Assembly: GCF_003144535.1 (NCBI RefSeq)
Contig: NZ_PHFJ01000009.1
Coordinates: 124,001-188,000, forward strand
Direction of reading: 5' to 3'
Source: Proteus penneri
GTDB taxonomy: Bacteria; Pseudomonadota; Gammaproteobacteria; Enterobacterales; Enterobacteriaceae
Length of the DNA stretch: 64,000 nt
Shown piece by piece: positions 1-9,777 of the stretch (position 1 is the stretch's first letter; each line of letters starts with the position of its first letter). Position numbers and translations under genes: made by a program. The notes below the pieces were generated by a model. The model ran no database searches. It was not told where the DNA came from and saw only the letters and a program-made list of their open reading frames with translations.

Positions 1-373
1 TAAACCCGTTATTATGGGCCGGGTGACTTATGAATCTATTGGTCGTCCTTTACCGAATCGTCTCAATATTGTGTTAAGTAGCCAACCAGGAACAGATAGT
101 GAAGTTGTTTGGGTGAAGTCTGTAGAAGAAGCTTTGCAAGCTGCTGAAAATCATGATGAAATCATGGTTATAGGAGGCGGTAAAGTGTATGAGCAATTTC
201 TGCCTATGGCAAATACACTTTATCTAACTCACATCGATGCTGAAGTCATCGGTGATACAACATTCCCAGATTATGAGCCTGATGAGTGGGATTCTACTTT
301 TATGGAATATCATGAAGCAGATGAAAATAACTCTCATAACTACTGCTTCGAAATATTAAAAAGAAGAAAATAA
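1..373 (+). CDS. folA: Dihydrofolate reductase, 5'-truncated by the window edge
   Basis: Reduces dihydrofolate to tetrahydrofolate with NADPH; it is the target of trimethoprim. The reading frame is open from base 2, before the first ATG at 14, and matches E. coli FolA from about residue 38 (KPVIMGR) to the C-terminus. The NADPH-binding segment [14 protein letters not shown] and the C-terminal [13 protein letters not shown] are visible. The N-terminal part with the catalytic Asp lies outside the window, so ATG 14 is not the true start. The gene ends just before a strong terminator. In E. coli folA also lies next to apaH and convergent with it, which supports the call. Confidence 0.97.
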   Translation, partial: KPVIMGRVTYESIGRPLPNRLNIVLSSQPGTDSEVVWVKSVEEALQAAENHDEIMVIGGGKVYEQFLPMANTLYLTHIDAEVIGDTTFPDYEPDEWDSTFMEYHEADENNSHNYCFEILKRRK

Positions 374-385
374 CAAGAATTAAAT

Positions 386-414
386 AAAAAGGGAGATTAA
401 ATATCTCCCTTTTT
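386..414 (+). terminator. Rho-independent terminator after folA
   Basis: Arms GGGAGAT (391-397) and ATCTCCC (403-409) are flanked by an A run on the left and a T run on the right, giving a stem of about 12 bp with a 5-nt loop. The A and T runs make it potentially bidirectional. It ends folA transcription. Confidence 0.85.
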
Positions 415-753
415 ATTATTCCTATTTTATTCATATAAAAATAATAAGAAGCAAGATTTATTATTCTACTTAAATGTTTTTTATAAACAGAGATTTATTT
501 TAAGCTAATCATTATTTATATTTTAATAAATTCATTTTATAAGAATAATATATGAGATATTAATCAATATAGAGGTTTTTTATTCCCAATATCGTATTTT
601 TTGATACTTATTTTACTATGAAAAAAAATAACTCATTGATTATTAATGATTAAATTTATGGGTATTTTAAGGTGTTCGTTTTTGTGTATAAAACGTTCTC
701 TTTAGAATAAAAAAAAGAGTCATTAAGTCATATGTGAGGATAAAATCGACATA
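415..753. other. A+T-rich intergenic stretch, no gene seen
   Basis: This stretch lies between the convergent folA and apaH genes and is very A+T rich. I see no open frame longer than a dozen codons with a ribosome binding site, and no tRNA-like or riboswitch-like sequence. In E. coli, as I remember it, the same gap is much shorter. Confidence 0.5.
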
Positions 754-782
754 GCGCAAAAGGCAATGTCGCCATTTTGCGC
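754..782 (-). terminator. Strong hairpin downstream of apaH
   Basis: GCGCAAAA (754-761) is an exact inverted repeat of TTTTGCGC (775-782), with inner GGC/GCC pairing. It lies 28 bp beyond the apaH stop. No long U run follows on the minus strand, so it may be a terminator or an mRNA 3'-end stabiliser. Confidence 0.45.
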
Positions 783-810
783 AAGAAGAAGTAAAGGGAT
801 AATAAGTGCG

Positions 811-1632
811 TTATTTGGGGGCTGATAGGCTAGATTGAGTGAAATATTGTTTGTCTTCCCAACGTAAACAAGTGAGATTACCACCCCAGCAACATCCCGT
901 ATCTAATGCATAAACATTATCAGGAGTGCCTTTTCCTTCAAGAGAGGCCCAATGCCCAAATACAATACTATAACCTTCAGGTAACTGGCTTGGTAAATCG
1001 AACCAAGGCTTTAATGGTGCTGGTGCGTCTTGTGGTTTATCTTTACAAATCATATCGAGCTGACCATTGGGAAAGCAGTAACGCATACGAGTGAGTGCAT
1101 TAGTACTGAAGCGTAATCGTGCTAGTCCCGAAAGTTCTGGTGACCAATTGTTTGGTAAATCGCCATACATTGAGTTAATAAATAAAGGGTAGCTATCACT
1201 ACTTAAAATAGCTTCAACTTCACGCGCACACATTTTGGCTGTTTCTAAATCCCATTGTGGCGTGATCCCAGCATGAGCCATGATGATTTTCTTGTCTTCA
1301 TCAATTTGCAATACAGGTTGACGTCTTAACCAATTAATTAATTCATCTGCATCAGGTGCATTAAGTAAGTCATTCAGCTTATCTCTTGGTTTATTGCGAC
1401 TAATTTTTGCAAATACACCTAAAAGATGAAGGTCATGATTGCCCAAGACGAGCTTTAGTGAATTGCCTAAACTTTTTACAAAGCGCAGTACTTCAAGTGA
1501 GTCAGGGCCTCGTGCAACAAGATCTCCCGTTAACCATAATGTATCTTGTGCTGGCTCGAAACTGACTTTATCAAGAAGGTGGCGCAATTCACGGTAACAA
1601 CCATGAATGTCACCAATTAAATAAGTTGCCAT
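811..1632 (-). CDS. apaH: Bis(5'-nucleosyl)-tetraphosphatase (symmetrical)
   Basis: Hydrolyses diadenosine tetraphosphate (Ap4A) to two ADP and also decaps Np4-capped RNA in the cytoplasm. It has the metallophosphoesterase motifs GDIHG (residues 7-11), [10 protein letters not shown] (36-45) and GNHD (64-67). At 273 residues it is close to the family's usual length. It is the last gene of the leftward lptD-surA-pdxA-rsmA-apaG-apaH cluster and starts 2 bp after the apaG stop, so co-translation is likely. A hairpin follows the stop codon. Confidence 0.96.
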   Translation of the reverse strand: MATYLIGDIHGCYRELRHLLDKVSFEPAQDTLWLTGDLVARGPDSLEVLRFVKSLGNSLKLVLGNHDLHLLGVFAKISRNKPRDKLNDLLNAPDADELINWLRRQPVLQIDEDKKIIMAHAGITPQWDLETAKMCAREVEAILSSDSYPLFINSMYGDLPNNWSPELSGLARLRFSTNALTRMRYCFPNGQLDMICKDKPQDAPAPLKPWFDLPSQLPEGYSIVFGHWASLEGKGTPDNVYALDTGCCWGGNLTCLRWEDKQYFTQSSLSAPK

Positions 1633-1634
1633 AG

Positions 1635-2012
1635 TTAGTTTATCAATGTTGGGAGTGCAAGGCGGAAAACAGGGATCTCGATTTGAAATAATCGACCATC
1701 AGTGTCAATCATTTCATAATGACCTTCCATTGTTCCCATTGGTGTTTCAAGAACGGCTCCACTGGTATAGCGGTATTGTGTGCCTGGCTCGATAAGGGGC
1801 TGTTCGCCGACAACACCTTCACCTCGAACTTCAGTGGTATTACCTTGTGCATTGGTGATTAACCAATAGCGGCGCAGGAGGCGAATTGCACATTTATTCA
1901 AATTATGAATTGATATGGTATAAGCAAAAACATATCGTTCATCTTCAGGAGATGATTGGCTTTCAATGTAAACGCTTTGTACCTGTATCGCCACTTTTGA
2001 TGAGGTGAACAT
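1635..2012 (-). CDS. apaG: ApaG domain protein
   Basis: A 125-residue member of the ApaG/DUF525 family, a single fibronectin-III-like beta domain. Its biochemical role is not settled, although linkage to apaH and rsmA is conserved. The frame stays open upstream to 2135, but the N-terminus [18 protein letters not shown] at 2012 matches the family and has a strong AGGAGG ribosome binding site a few bases before it, so I start there. Starting upstream would overlap rsmA by about 100 bp. The motif GTMEGHY is characteristic of the family. Confidence 0.94.
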   Translation of the reverse strand: MFTSSKVAIQVQSVYIESQSSPEDERYVFAYTISIHNLNKCAIRLLRRYWLITNAQGNTTEVRGEGVVGEQPLIEPGTQYRYTSGAVLETPMGTMEGHYEMIDTDGRLFQIEIPVFRLALPTLIN

Positions 2013-2037
2013 AGTGCCTCCTGTCTCTGGCTTTATC

Positions 2038-2856
2038 TTATGCTTGTGAGTCTTGCTTTTGCGATAACCAGTTTGCCACTTTGCAATATTGCTCAACAGA
2101 GATATTTTCAGCTCTTGCTGTTGGATCGATATCAAGTGCTATCATATCTTCTGCTGTGAGTAATCCACCTAAGCTATTGCGTAGTGCTTTACGGCGTTGA
2201 TTGAATGCTTGAGCGGTAATACGGCTAAGCATTGCAATATCCGTTACTGGGTATGGCTTTTCTTTATAAGGGATCAAACGAACAACCGCTGAATCAACTT
2301 TAGGTGCAGGTTTAAATGAAGTTGGTGGAACTTCAAGTACAGGGATGATTTGGCAATAATATTGCGCCATCACACTTAAGCGACCATAAGTTTTGCTACC
2401 GTGACCCGCAACAAGGCGATTAACCACCTCTTTTTGCAACATAAATGTCATATCAGAAATTGCGTCGGCAAAACTGAATAAGTGGAACATGAGTGGTGTA
2501 GAAATGTTATAAGGCAAGTTACCAAAAACACGCAGAGGCTGCTGACGCTCTTTTGCTAATTGTGCAAAATCGATCGTCATTGCATCTTGCTGAATAATGG
2601 TCAGCTTGTCTTTTAATGTAGGATGAACTTCTAAACGAGCGGCTAAATCACGGTCAATTTCTACAACCGTCATTTTATCCATTCTTGCGCCTACTGGTTC
2701 TGTAATTGCTCCTAAACCAGGGCCAATTTCAACAATAGCTTGACCAGGTTGAGGGTAAATGGATTCAACAATACTTTCAATAATATAGCTGTCTGTTAAA
2801 AAGTTCTGCCCGAAGCGTTTGCGGGCAAAGTGCCCCTGATGGACTCTATTATTCAT
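2038..2856 (-). CDS. rsmA: 16S rRNA dimethyladenosine transferase (KsgA/RsmA)
   Basis: Methylates two adjacent adenosines in the 3'-terminal helix of 16S rRNA, a late checkpoint of 30S assembly; loss gives kasugamycin resistance. The SAM-binding motif EIGPGLG lies at residues 43-49 and the catalytic motif NLPYNIS at 113-119. Length is 272 residues, as usual. The start overlaps the pdxA stop by 8 bp, indicating translational coupling within the operon. Confidence 0.97.
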   Translation of the reverse strand: MNNRVHQGHFARKRFGQNFLTDSYIIESIVESIYPQPGQAIVEIGPGLGAITEPVGARMDKMTVVEIDRDLAARLEVHPTLKDKLTIIQQDAMTIDFAQLAKERQQPLRVFGNLPYNISTPLMFHLFSFADAISDMTFMLQKEVVNRLVAGHGSKTYGRLSVMAQYYCQIIPVLEVPPTSFKPAPKVDSAVVRLIPYKEKPYPVTDIAMLSRITAQAFNQRRKALRNSLGGLLTAEDMIALDIDPTARAENISVEQYCKVANWLSQKQDSQA

Positions 2857-3847
2857 TACAATTTTGTATCATATTAATGGCTAAATTTAATGCGGTGCAA
2901 AAACTGCCAGCATCTGCGCTTTTCGTACCTGCAAGCTCAAGGGCGGTGCCATGATCAACAGAAGTACGGATAAAAGGAAGACCGAGAGTGATATTCACGG
3001 CACGACCGAAACCTTCATATTTTAGCACAGGTAATCCCTGATCGTGATACATCGCAAGTACCGCATCAGCATGTGTTAAATATTTTGGTTGAAATAAAGT
3101 ATCAGCAGGATAAGGTCCATGAAGATGAACGCCTTGCTGACGTAATTGTGCTAATGCAGGCTCAATAATATCAATTTCTTCACGTCCCATATGACCGCTT
3201 TCTCCCGCATGAGGATTAAGGCCACAAACGTAAATTTGAGGTTCTGCTATGCCAAATTTGGTTTTTAAATCGTGGTTTAAAATAGTGATAATTTCATGCA
3301 GAAGCTCGCCTGTAATTGCATCAGCGACATCCCGCAGAGGCAAATGTGTGGTTGCTAATGCAACTCTTAATGTATCTGTTGCTAGCATCATGACAACACG
3401 TTCACAGTGGCTACGATCAGCAAAAAACTCGGTGTGTCCAGTAAAATGCACACCTGCATCATTGATTATGCCTTTATGAACCGGCCCCGTCACGAGTGCT
3501 GCAAATTCACCGTTTAGGCAACCATCACAAGCACGAGCTAATGTTTCTACAACGTATAATCCATTGCGCGCATCTAATGTACTTGGAATGACATTGGTGT
3601 GAAGTGTGATTGGGAGTACACAAATTTGGCTTGGTGTGTGTGTTTGAGGTGGTGTGGCAGGATCGTATTCAACTAATGAAAGAGGCAGGTTTAACAATTC
3701 TGCTCTTGTCTTAAGTAACTGAGGATCAGCACAAACAACCCAAGGTAAATCCCAACTCATTTGTGCTAATGAGATAATTAGGTCAGGACCAACCCCAGCT
3801 GGTTCGCCGGGGGTGATAACAAGTGGTTTTATTTGCTTAGTTTGCAT
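2849..3847 (-). CDS. pdxA: 4-hydroxythreonine-4-phosphate dehydrogenase
   Basis: NAD-dependent oxidation and decarboxylation of 4-phosphohydroxy-L-threonine in pyridoxal-phosphate synthesis. Metal-ligand histidines are visible at residues 168 (ATTHLP), 213 ([11 protein letters not shown]) and 268 (MYHDQG), and the N-terminal motif [10 protein letters not shown] at 14-23. At 332 residues it is full length. It overlaps surA upstream by 11 bp and rsmA downstream by 8 bp. Confidence 0.97.
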   Translation of the reverse strand: MQTKQIKPLVITPGEPAGVGPDLIISLAQMSWDLPWVVCADPQLLKTRAELLNLPLSLVEYDPATPPQTHTPSQICVLPITLHTNVIPSTLDARNGLYVVETLARACDGCLNGEFAALVTGPVHKGIINDAGVHFTGHTEFFADRSHCERVVMMLATDTLRVALATTHLPLRDVADAITGELLHEIITILNHDLKTKFGIAEPQIYVCGLNPHAGESGHMGREEIDIIEPALAQLRQQGVHLHGPYPADTLFQPKYLTHADAVLAMYHDQGLPVLKYEGFGRAVNITLGLPFIRTSVDHGTALELAGTKSADAGSFCTALNLAINMIQNCNE

Positions 3848-5147
3848 TATTCTCGTTCATTATTTTCACATAAGCCCCTACTCGTAGCTCTTGCATCCAG
3901 TTTTGTACTTCTTCATTAAATTTACGGTTGAAGAGTAAACGGTATGCTTGTTCTTTATTAGCGGCATCTGTTTTATCAACACTACGAGTGTCTTCTAATT
4001 CAATTAAATGCCAGCCAAAATTTGAGCGAACAGGTTGGCTTAATTCGTTTTTATTTAAGCGCATTAACGCATCACGGAATGCAGGATCGTAAACATCAGG
4101 CATTGACCATCCTAACTCACCGCCACGCAATGCTGAACCTGGATCTTCAGAGTACTCTCTTGCAGCATCAGCAAAAGTTATTTTACCACTGCGAATATCG
4201 GCAGAGATTTGCTGTAACTTGGCATAGGCTTGCTCATCACTCATGATTGGTGAGCTTTTTAGCAGAATATGACGGCTTTTAACTTCCGTAACAGAGAGGG
4301 TATTAGAGCCACCACGAATATCGTTTACTTTGATAATGTGTAAGCCAACACCAGAGTGAATAGGTCCTACGATTTGGCCTTTTTGCGCATTTGTCAACTC
4401 TTTCGCAAATAGCGTTGGTAATTCATCAATAGATGCCCAGCCCATATTACCGCCATTTAAAGCTTGTGGATCAGCAGAATAAGTTGCAGCTAATTTACCA
4501 AAATCTGTACCATTTTTTAGCTGATTCATAATGCGAGTAATGACTTGCTGGGCTTTTTCTATTTCAGCTGGTGCAGGATTTTCTGATAATGGAATTAAGA
4601 TGTGGCTTAGGTTGAGATCAACACGTTGGCTTGCTTGGCCTTCAATTTGTTTAGCAAGAGAATCAACTTCTTGAGGTAAAATAGTAATACGGCGACGCAC
4701 TTCATTGTTACGAACTTCGGCTAGCATCATCTCTTTACGAATATCTTGGCGATAATCGTTGTAAGAAATACCATCCGCTGCGAGACGTTTTTTCAATTGA
4801 TCTAGTGAAAGTTTATTTTCAGCAGCAATACCCTGAATTGTCGATTCTACTGCGGCATCAGGAATATCAATTTGCATTTGTTGTGCCATTTGCAAAATGA
4901 TGTTATCCATCACCAAACGCTCTAGAATTTGTTGGCGAAGAACTTGCTCATCTGGCATTTCTTGACCCGCATTTTTTGCGTTCATTTTGACAGTCTGTAG
5001 CATTCTATTAACGTCACTTTCTAGAACGACACCGTTATTGACGATAGCCGATACACGGTTTAATTCTTGTGCAGCAAATGTTGTTGAGCTGGTAGCTGCA
5101 CCGACCGTGATCATTAAGCCGATAAACAGCGTTTTCCAATTTTTCAT
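3837..5147 (-). CDS. surA: Periplasmic chaperone and peptidyl-prolyl isomerase SurA
   Basis: Escorts unfolded outer-membrane proteins, including LptD, across the periplasm. I start at 5147 ([20 protein letters not shown]), which matches SurA and gives a cleavable signal peptide of about 25 residues; the frame also opens 15 codons earlier, at 5192. A GGGAAA ribosome binding site precedes this ATG. Two parvulin domains are visible, beginning near SHILIPL and RHILLKSSP. The mature C-terminus contains the usual WMQELR..AYVKIM segment. Its place between lptD and pdxA is the classic arrangement. Confidence 0.96.
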   Translation of the reverse strand: MKNWKTLFIGLMITVGAATSSTTFAAQELNRVSAIVNNGVVLESDVNRMLQTVKMNAKNAGQEMPDEQVLRQQILERLVMDNIILQMAQQMQIDIPDAAVESTIQGIAAENKLSLDQLKKRLAADGISYNDYRQDIRKEMMLAEVRNNEVRRRITILPQEVDSLAKQIEGQASQRVDLNLSHILIPLSENPAPAEIEKAQQVITRIMNQLKNGTDFGKLAATYSADPQALNGGNMGWASIDELPTLFAKELTNAQKGQIVGPIHSGVGLHIIKVNDIRGGSNTLSVTEVKSRHILLKSSPIMSDEQAYAKLQQISADIRSGKITFADAAREYSEDPGSALRGGELGWSMPDVYDPAFRDALMRLNKNELSQPVRSNFGWHLIELEDTRSVDKTDAANKEQAYRLLFNRKFNEEVQNWMQELRVGAYVKIMNENNAN

Positions 5148-5224
5148 AAGTTTCCCATTATGTGTTTTCCGCATCTTGTTGCGGGATGACATATTTATTC
5201 AGCCAATTCCGTAGTCTGATTAAA

Positions 5225-7594
5225 TCAGAATGCTCTTTGATAAGGTAAGATACCGCGTTCAAGCATTTTCTGGCTACCCAAACTATGATTGTTACTTAGG
5301 CCTCTGAGTTCCACATTGACAGACCATTTATTATCAATATCGCTGTGGTCAACTTTCCAACCAACAATTTTTCGTTCATAACCCACATTCACAGCCCAGC
5401 AACACGTGTTGTATTGTAGACCAACCATTTGGCTAACAGGCTCTGATTCTTTGGTATCAAAGTAATATGATCCCACAAGGCCCCAACGTTCGGCTAATGG
5501 CCAACTACCGACCACGCCGACTTGAGAAATACCTTTTTGGTATTCAGGTAGTGGTTGCATTTTTCCATCATAAGGGCGAACACGTGTTGCTTGAATATAA
5601 TCGCGATCCACATAGCGATAGCTCAACTGTAAAAGATGATCACTATCGGCACGATATTCCATTATAGCATCACCCATTGAGACGCTACCTAAACGACGGT
5701 CATACTGTAAACCTCCGCGCATACCTACGGTATCAGTGATACGCCAATAAGCATCACCCGCCCAGACCATAGAGCCACTTTCATCTTTACTGTTAATTAT
5801 TTCACCAATAGATGATGGACCGGTTCTTGGACGTTCAAAGAAGTAGATTTGACCTATAGAAACGTTAAAACGTTCAACTAATTCGCTATCATAAAAACGC
5901 GAAGTTACCCCTGTGGTGAATTGGTTTGCAGAGGCAACACGGTCTAGACCACCGTACATTCTGTCGCGGAATAATCCGCCATAGTTTGACTGTAATAATG
6001 CAGAGTCAAAGTTGTTGATGTTAGATTGGTCTTTATAAGGGACATAAAGATATTGCACGCGAGGTTCGAGGGTCTGTGTAATATTATTGGTTTGATATTG
6101 GCGTTCGAAAACCACTTTCATATCAGATTTAAACTGTGGTAGTACACGGTTTACATTATCGTCTAATTGATTAGGGTTCTTTTGCTTATACGCATCAGGA
6201 ATATCTTGATCGTAATGAGTTGCCATTACTTTTAATTCATTATTAAAGCTAGCCCAACCAGTTGATAAAGGTAAGGATATTGTTGGCTCAATATGGAAAC
6301 GATTTGCTTCAGGCGTGTTATCACCCACGCTGGTGAAACGCGCAAATTGAGCATAAGTTCGGAAATCAAATGGCCCGATATCATTCTTATAATAATTCAG
6401 ATCAAGCTGGGGTTCGGCACGATAAGCTTTTGCATCTTTATTATCAGAGAAAATTTGGAACTGTTTAGTGGTTAATGTGGCATTCCAGTTCTGTTGTGCA
6501 TAACCCGTACTAAATTTCTGAGTCGCATAACCATCAGTCGTATTACCGTATTGAGAGGTGAAATCAGTGAAGTATTTATTATCACTTACTTTTGTATAAT
6601 CGATATTAAATCGCCACACATTGTTCATAACACCACTGTGGCCCCAGTAGAATAACCAACGTGTAGCGGTGTCACGAGGAAGATAGCCTGCTTTATTTTC
6701 TTCTTTGTCTTTATTGTATTGGCTATCGTGATTGATCCAATCTACCGCGATGGTACCGCGTCCTGGGGTTGTTAAATAACGGAATTCGTTATCTAATTTT
6801 AAACCACGACGACTGATATAGTTGGTTGTAATGGTGGCATCATAATTAGGGGCAATATTCCAATAATAAGGTAATTGGAAATCAAAGCCTGAGCTACGAG
6901 AATAGCTTCCGTTAGGAATTAAGAAGCCAGAGCGACGTTTGTCGCCAATCGGTAATTGAAGGTAAGGACTATAAAAGATAGGCACATTAGCGACGCGAAA
7001 TCGTGCATTCCAGATTTCAGCAACTTGCTCTTCACGGTCTAAAATAACCTCTGAGCCGACAACGCTCCAGCTATCATCTCCCGGTAAACAAGAAGTGAAC
7101 ATACCTTTATCCATAATGGTATAGCGATTTTCGCCACGCATTTGCATTTTATTTGCGTAACCACGGCCTTGGCGGCCAACCATTTGGTAATTACCTTGTT
7201 CGATATCCGTATCTTTATTATTAAGATTAGACCAAGCGCGAGGCCCTTTTAAGATGATTTGAGGATCATCATAAGAGACATTTCCCGTTGCTGTGACCAT
7301 TCTTAATGGTGTTTCTCCCTCAGTTTGTGTTAGTTCAACACTGTCTGCACTTAAGGTTTGGTTGCCCTGTTTAATATCAACATCACCTTTATATTTGATC
7401 ATGCGAGGATATTCACCTTGCATATCATTTGCAGTGATAGTGACTGGCAAGCTGTTGGGATCGCCTTGTACTAACGGTTTATTATAAACAGGAACTCCCA
7501 GTAAACATTGGGAGGCAAGATCAGCATAAGCAGGCTGACCATATATTGTGGCCCAAACTAGGGTGGCCAGCAGTGTGGGATAACTTTTTTTCAT
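5225..7594 (-). CDS. lptD: LPS-assembly protein LptD
   Basis: Outer-membrane beta-barrel that, with LptE, inserts lipopolysaccharide into the outer leaflet. Signal peptide residues 1-24 (cleavage near YADL), then an OstA-type periplasmic beta-jellyroll domain, then a large barrel. The four cysteines that form the inter-domain disulfides are present at C30, C169, C731 and C732, matching the E. coli pattern (31, 173, 724, 725). At 789 residues it is of normal length. It is the first gene of the leftward cluster; in E. coli it is under sigma-E control, but I could not place a convincing sigma-E promoter here. Confidence 0.97.
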   Translation of the reverse strand: MKKSYPTLLATLVWATIYGQPAYADLASQCLLGVPVYNKPLVQGDPNSLPVTITANDMQGEYPRMIKYKGDVDIKQGNQTLSADSVELTQTEGETPLRMVTATGNVSYDDPQIILKGPRAWSNLNNKDTDIEQGNYQMVGRQGRGYANKMQMRGENRYTIMDKGMFTSCLPGDDSWSVVGSEVILDREEQVAEIWNARFRVANVPIFYSPYLQLPIGDKRRSGFLIPNGSYSRSSGFDFQLPYYWNIAPNYDATITTNYISRRGLKLDNEFRYLTTPGRGTIAVDWINHDSQYNKDKEENKAGYLPRDTATRWLFYWGHSGVMNNVWRFNIDYTKVSDNKYFTDFTSQYGNTTDGYATQKFSTGYAQQNWNATLTTKQFQIFSDNKDAKAYRAEPQLDLNYYKNDIGPFDFRTYAQFARFTSVGDNTPEANRFHIEPTISLPLSTGWASFNNELKVMATHYDQDIPDAYKQKNPNQLDDNVNRVLPQFKSDMKVVFERQYQTNNITQTLEPRVQYLYVPYKDQSNINNFDSALLQSNYGGLFRDRMYGGLDRVASANQFTTGVTSRFYDSELVERFNVSIGQIYFFERPRTGPSSIGEIINSKDESGSMVWAGDAYWRITDTVGMRGGLQYDRRLGSVSMGDAIMEYRADSDHLLQLSYRYVDRDYIQATRVRPYDGKMQPLPEYQKGISQVGVVGSWPLAERWGLVGSYYFDTKESEPVSQMVGLQYNTCCWAVNVGYERKIVGWKVDHSDIDNKWSVNVELRGLSNNHSLGSQKMLERGILPYQRAF

Positions 7595-8024
7595 AAGTAT
7601 TTATGTGCTTCCGTCATCAGTGGCTTCGTGCTGATAAACAGCTAGAAACTAACGCAGGGAGTTATGCGACACCAGCCCAACGTTCTGAACATTGTTCTAA
7701 CGGTAACCGAAAAATAGGTCTAATTCCCATTTTTTCGATGTTTCTGTGTTGAAATAGTGTTATAGCCTTATTAGAAACAAAAAAACACCGCGCTGATGCG
7801 GTATTTCGTGCTGTATAACAACGCTAAAATTATTTGTTTGGTCACTCATTTTACTTTAACACAATTTAAACGAAAACAGCATTACCTCTGTCCAAAGAGA
7901 CACAGCAAATCTCTTTATTTTAAGAAAAAGTTTATTTAGAGGTTGCTTGGTGTTAGGTGTGCAAGCAAATGAATAGTATGATAATGCAAAATTGCAGGCA
8001 GAGCATCGAAGATTTGAGGAGTCT
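7595..8024. other. Divergent lptD/djlA intergenic region
   Basis: About 430 bp that must hold the promoters of leftward lptD and rightward djlA. It contains a terminator-like hairpin on the minus strand (annotated separately) roughly 180 bp before lptD. I see no protein-coding frame with a convincing start in it. Confidence 0.5.
7777..7805 (-). terminator. Terminator-like hairpin upstream of lptD
   Basis: On the minus strand AATACCGC pairs with GCGGTGTT (8 bp, one T-G wobble, 6-nt loop) and is followed at once by a run of seven T residues. No annotated gene on the minus strand ends here, so it would stop either a short RNA starting in the djlA upstream region or antisense transcription from djlA. 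Confidence 0.5.
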
Positions 8025-8825
8025 ATGCGCTATTGGGGAAAATTATTAGGCCTTACCATCGGTAGTTTTGCTGGAATAGGCTTTTGGGGCATTGTTATTG
8101 GTGTTTTTCTTGGGCATCTCTATGACATGCAACGAAGTAAATTAGGAAGTGGTGGTCGCTATACGCGTGATAGACAAGCTTTTTTCTTTGCTGCAACCTT
8201 CCAAGTTTTAGGGCATTTAACAAAATCAAAAGGGCGAGTGACTCAAACTGATATCTCACTTGCCAGTGAATTGATGGATCGCATGAATCTGCATGGTGTC
8301 GGTCGCCAAGCTGCACAACAAGCTTTTAGAGAAGGTAAATCACCTGATTTTCCATTAAGAGCCACATTGCAACGTGTTAGACAAATTTGTGTTGGGCGCC
8401 GTGACTTACTTCAGATGTTTCTGGAAATCCAATTACAAGCTGCTTTTGCGGATGGCCAACTGCATCCAAATGAAAGAAAAATGCTGTTTATCATCATTGA
8501 TGAGCTTGGTTTTTCTCGTGCGCATTTTGAGCATATATTAGCAATGATGCAGGCTGGTCAGAATTTTCATTATCAAAATGGACAGGGCTATCAGCCTCAC
8601 CCTCAAGGCCCTACGCTCTCGGATGCATGTAAGGTACTCGGCGTCGATGAAAATGATGATGTTAAAACTATAAAGAGAGCTTATAGAAAATTAATGGGAG
8701 AACATCATCCAGATAAACTTGTAGCGAAAGGTTTGCCACCAGAAATGATGGAAATAGCAAAACAAAAAGCACAGTCTATACAAGTTGCTTACGATTTGAT
8801 AAAAAAAGAAAAAGGATTTCGTTAA
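8025..8825 (+). CDS. djlA: Co-chaperone DjlA (membrane-anchored J protein)
   Basis: Type III membrane J-domain protein that stimulates DnaK; in E. coli it affects capsule signalling through RcsC. One N-terminal membrane helix (about residues 6-30, with the glycine-rich face typical of DjlA), a TerB-like central domain, a linker, and a C-terminal J domain with HPD at 228-230. I start at ATG 8025 because GAGGAG lies just upstream and the protein then begins MRYWGKLLG as in E. coli; a TTG at 7992 would add 11 unrelated residues. Length is 266 aa. Confidence 0.95.
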   Translation: MRYWGKLLGLTIGSFAGIGFWGIVIGVFLGHLYDMQRSKLGSGGRYTRDRQAFFFAATFQVLGHLTKSKGRVTQTDISLASELMDRMNLHGVGRQAAQQAFREGKSPDFPLRATLQRVRQICVGRRDLLQMFLEIQLQAAFADGQLHPNERKMLFIIIDELGFSRAHFEHILAMMQAGQNFHYQNGQGYQPHPQGPTLSDACKVLGVDENDDVKTIKRAYRKLMGEHHPDKLVAKGLPPEMMEIAKQKAQSIQVAYDLIKKEKGFR

Positions 8826-8888
8826 CATCTTGTAAAAGAAGATGAGAAAAGAGAGAATTATTTCGTGATAGAGATAACTTAGACTGAG

Positions 8889-8916
8889 TTGAGTTTATTA
8901 TTTATCACGGTAAAAT
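8889..8916 (+). promoter_or_regulatory. Candidate sigma-70 promoter before the 30-codon ORF
   Basis: TTGAGT (8889-8894), a 16-bp spacer and TAAAAT (8911-8916). It lies about 55 bp before the ATG at 8972 and 64 bp after the djlA stop, so the small ORF could have its own transcript. Confidence 0.4.
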
Positions 8917-8971
8917 ATAAGTGAAATTTAATTATTTCATTCTCTCTTCTCTTAAAAAAGGAACTATATCC

Positions 8972-9064
8972 ATGTCAAACGTCCGTGTTCTTGTTGGGGT
9001 TATGGGATTAGCGCTTTGCTTGCTCCTTGCTTCATTGAGTTCAGTGACTGTTTTAGTGTCATAA
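8972..9064 (+). CDS. Putative 30-residue single-span membrane peptide
   Basis: ATG at 8972 is preceded by AAGGA with about 8-nt spacing and followed by 30 codons ending TAA at 9062-9064, four bases before the convergent rluA stop. The peptide begins MSNVRVLVGVMGLALCLLLA and continues with small and branched residues (SLSSVTVLVS), so one hydrophobic helix of about 20 residues covers most of it. One Arg near the N-terminus suggests N-in topology. I do not recognise the family. A candidate promoter lies upstream. It could be a real small membrane protein or a fortuitous frame; expression is not demonstrated. Confidence 0.5.
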   Translation: MSNVRVLVGVMGLALCLLLASLSSVTVLVS

Positions 9065-9068
9065 GACA

Positions 9069-9722
9069 TTAAAAATCGGCAAGGCATTCAAAATGTATCG
9101 GGGATCGAAAAGCAGGATGCGTAATAAATAATTCCTGAGCATGTAATTGCAGGCGAGGTGCCATCGCTCTTGCCTGCGGATGTGCATAAAAGCGATCCCC
9201 TAAAATAGGATGCCCCAACGCTAACATATGTACCCGCAATTGATGTGAACGCCCCGTAATTGGTGAGAGTTTCACTCTTGTTGCATTCTCTTCATATTCC
9301 AGCACTTCATAAAAAGTTTGCGCCGCTTTTCCTGTTTCATGACAGACTTTTTGTTTTGGTCGATTAGGCCAATCGCAAATCAAAGGTAAATCAACCAATC
9401 CTTCTTCTTTTTCGACATGTCCCCAAACGCGTGCAATATAGGTTTTTTTGGGTTCACGTTCACGAAACTGACGCTTTAGCTCACGCTCTGCTTCTTTATT
9501 TAGTGCCACAACGATAACGCCACTGGTTGCCATATCAAGGCGATGTACACATTCAGCATTAGGAAACTCAGCTTTAATGCGCGACATAATACTGTCGTTA
9601 TGCTCGGGCGCTTTGCCCGGCACTGACAGTAATCCGCTGGGTTTATTGACGGCAATAATATGCTCATCTTGATATAAAACATGTAACCAAGGATCTGTCG
9701 GCGGGTTATACACTTCCATCAT
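9069..9722 (-). CDS. rluA: Dual-specificity rRNA/tRNA pseudouridine synthase RluA
   Basis: Makes pseudouridine 746 in 23S rRNA and 32 in several tRNAs. The catalytic aspartate is D63 in HRLDMATSG, and the segments NKPSGLLSVPG (26-36) and GRSHQLRVHML are typical of the RluA family. At 217 residues it lacks the S4 domain, as expected for RluA. It lies between djlA and rapA exactly as in E. coli and is transcribed with rapA upstream. Confidence 0.97.
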   Translation of the reverse strand: MMEVYNPPTDPWLHVLYQDEHIIAVNKPSGLLSVPGKAPEHNDSIMSRIKAEFPNAECVHRLDMATSGVIVVALNKEAERELKRQFREREPKKTYIARVWGHVEKEEGLVDLPLICDWPNRPKQKVCHETGKAAQTFYEVLEYEENATRVKLSPITGRSHQLRVHMLALGHPILGDRFYAHPQARAMAPRLQLHAQELFITHPAFRSPIHFECLADF

Positions 9723-9777
9723 GGTGGATATCTCATCAAAACAACGGGGAGTAGAATACTCCCCGCTTTAACGGTGA

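Noticed and set aside
2013-2135. N-terminal extension of apaG
   Set aside because: It would overlap rsmA by about 100 bp, while the internal ATG has a strong ribosome binding site and the conserved N-terminus.
7595-7776. Sigma-E promoter for lptD
   Set aside because: GAACGTT and TCTAG elements are present, but the spacing is about twice what sigma-E needs; no acceptable pair was found.
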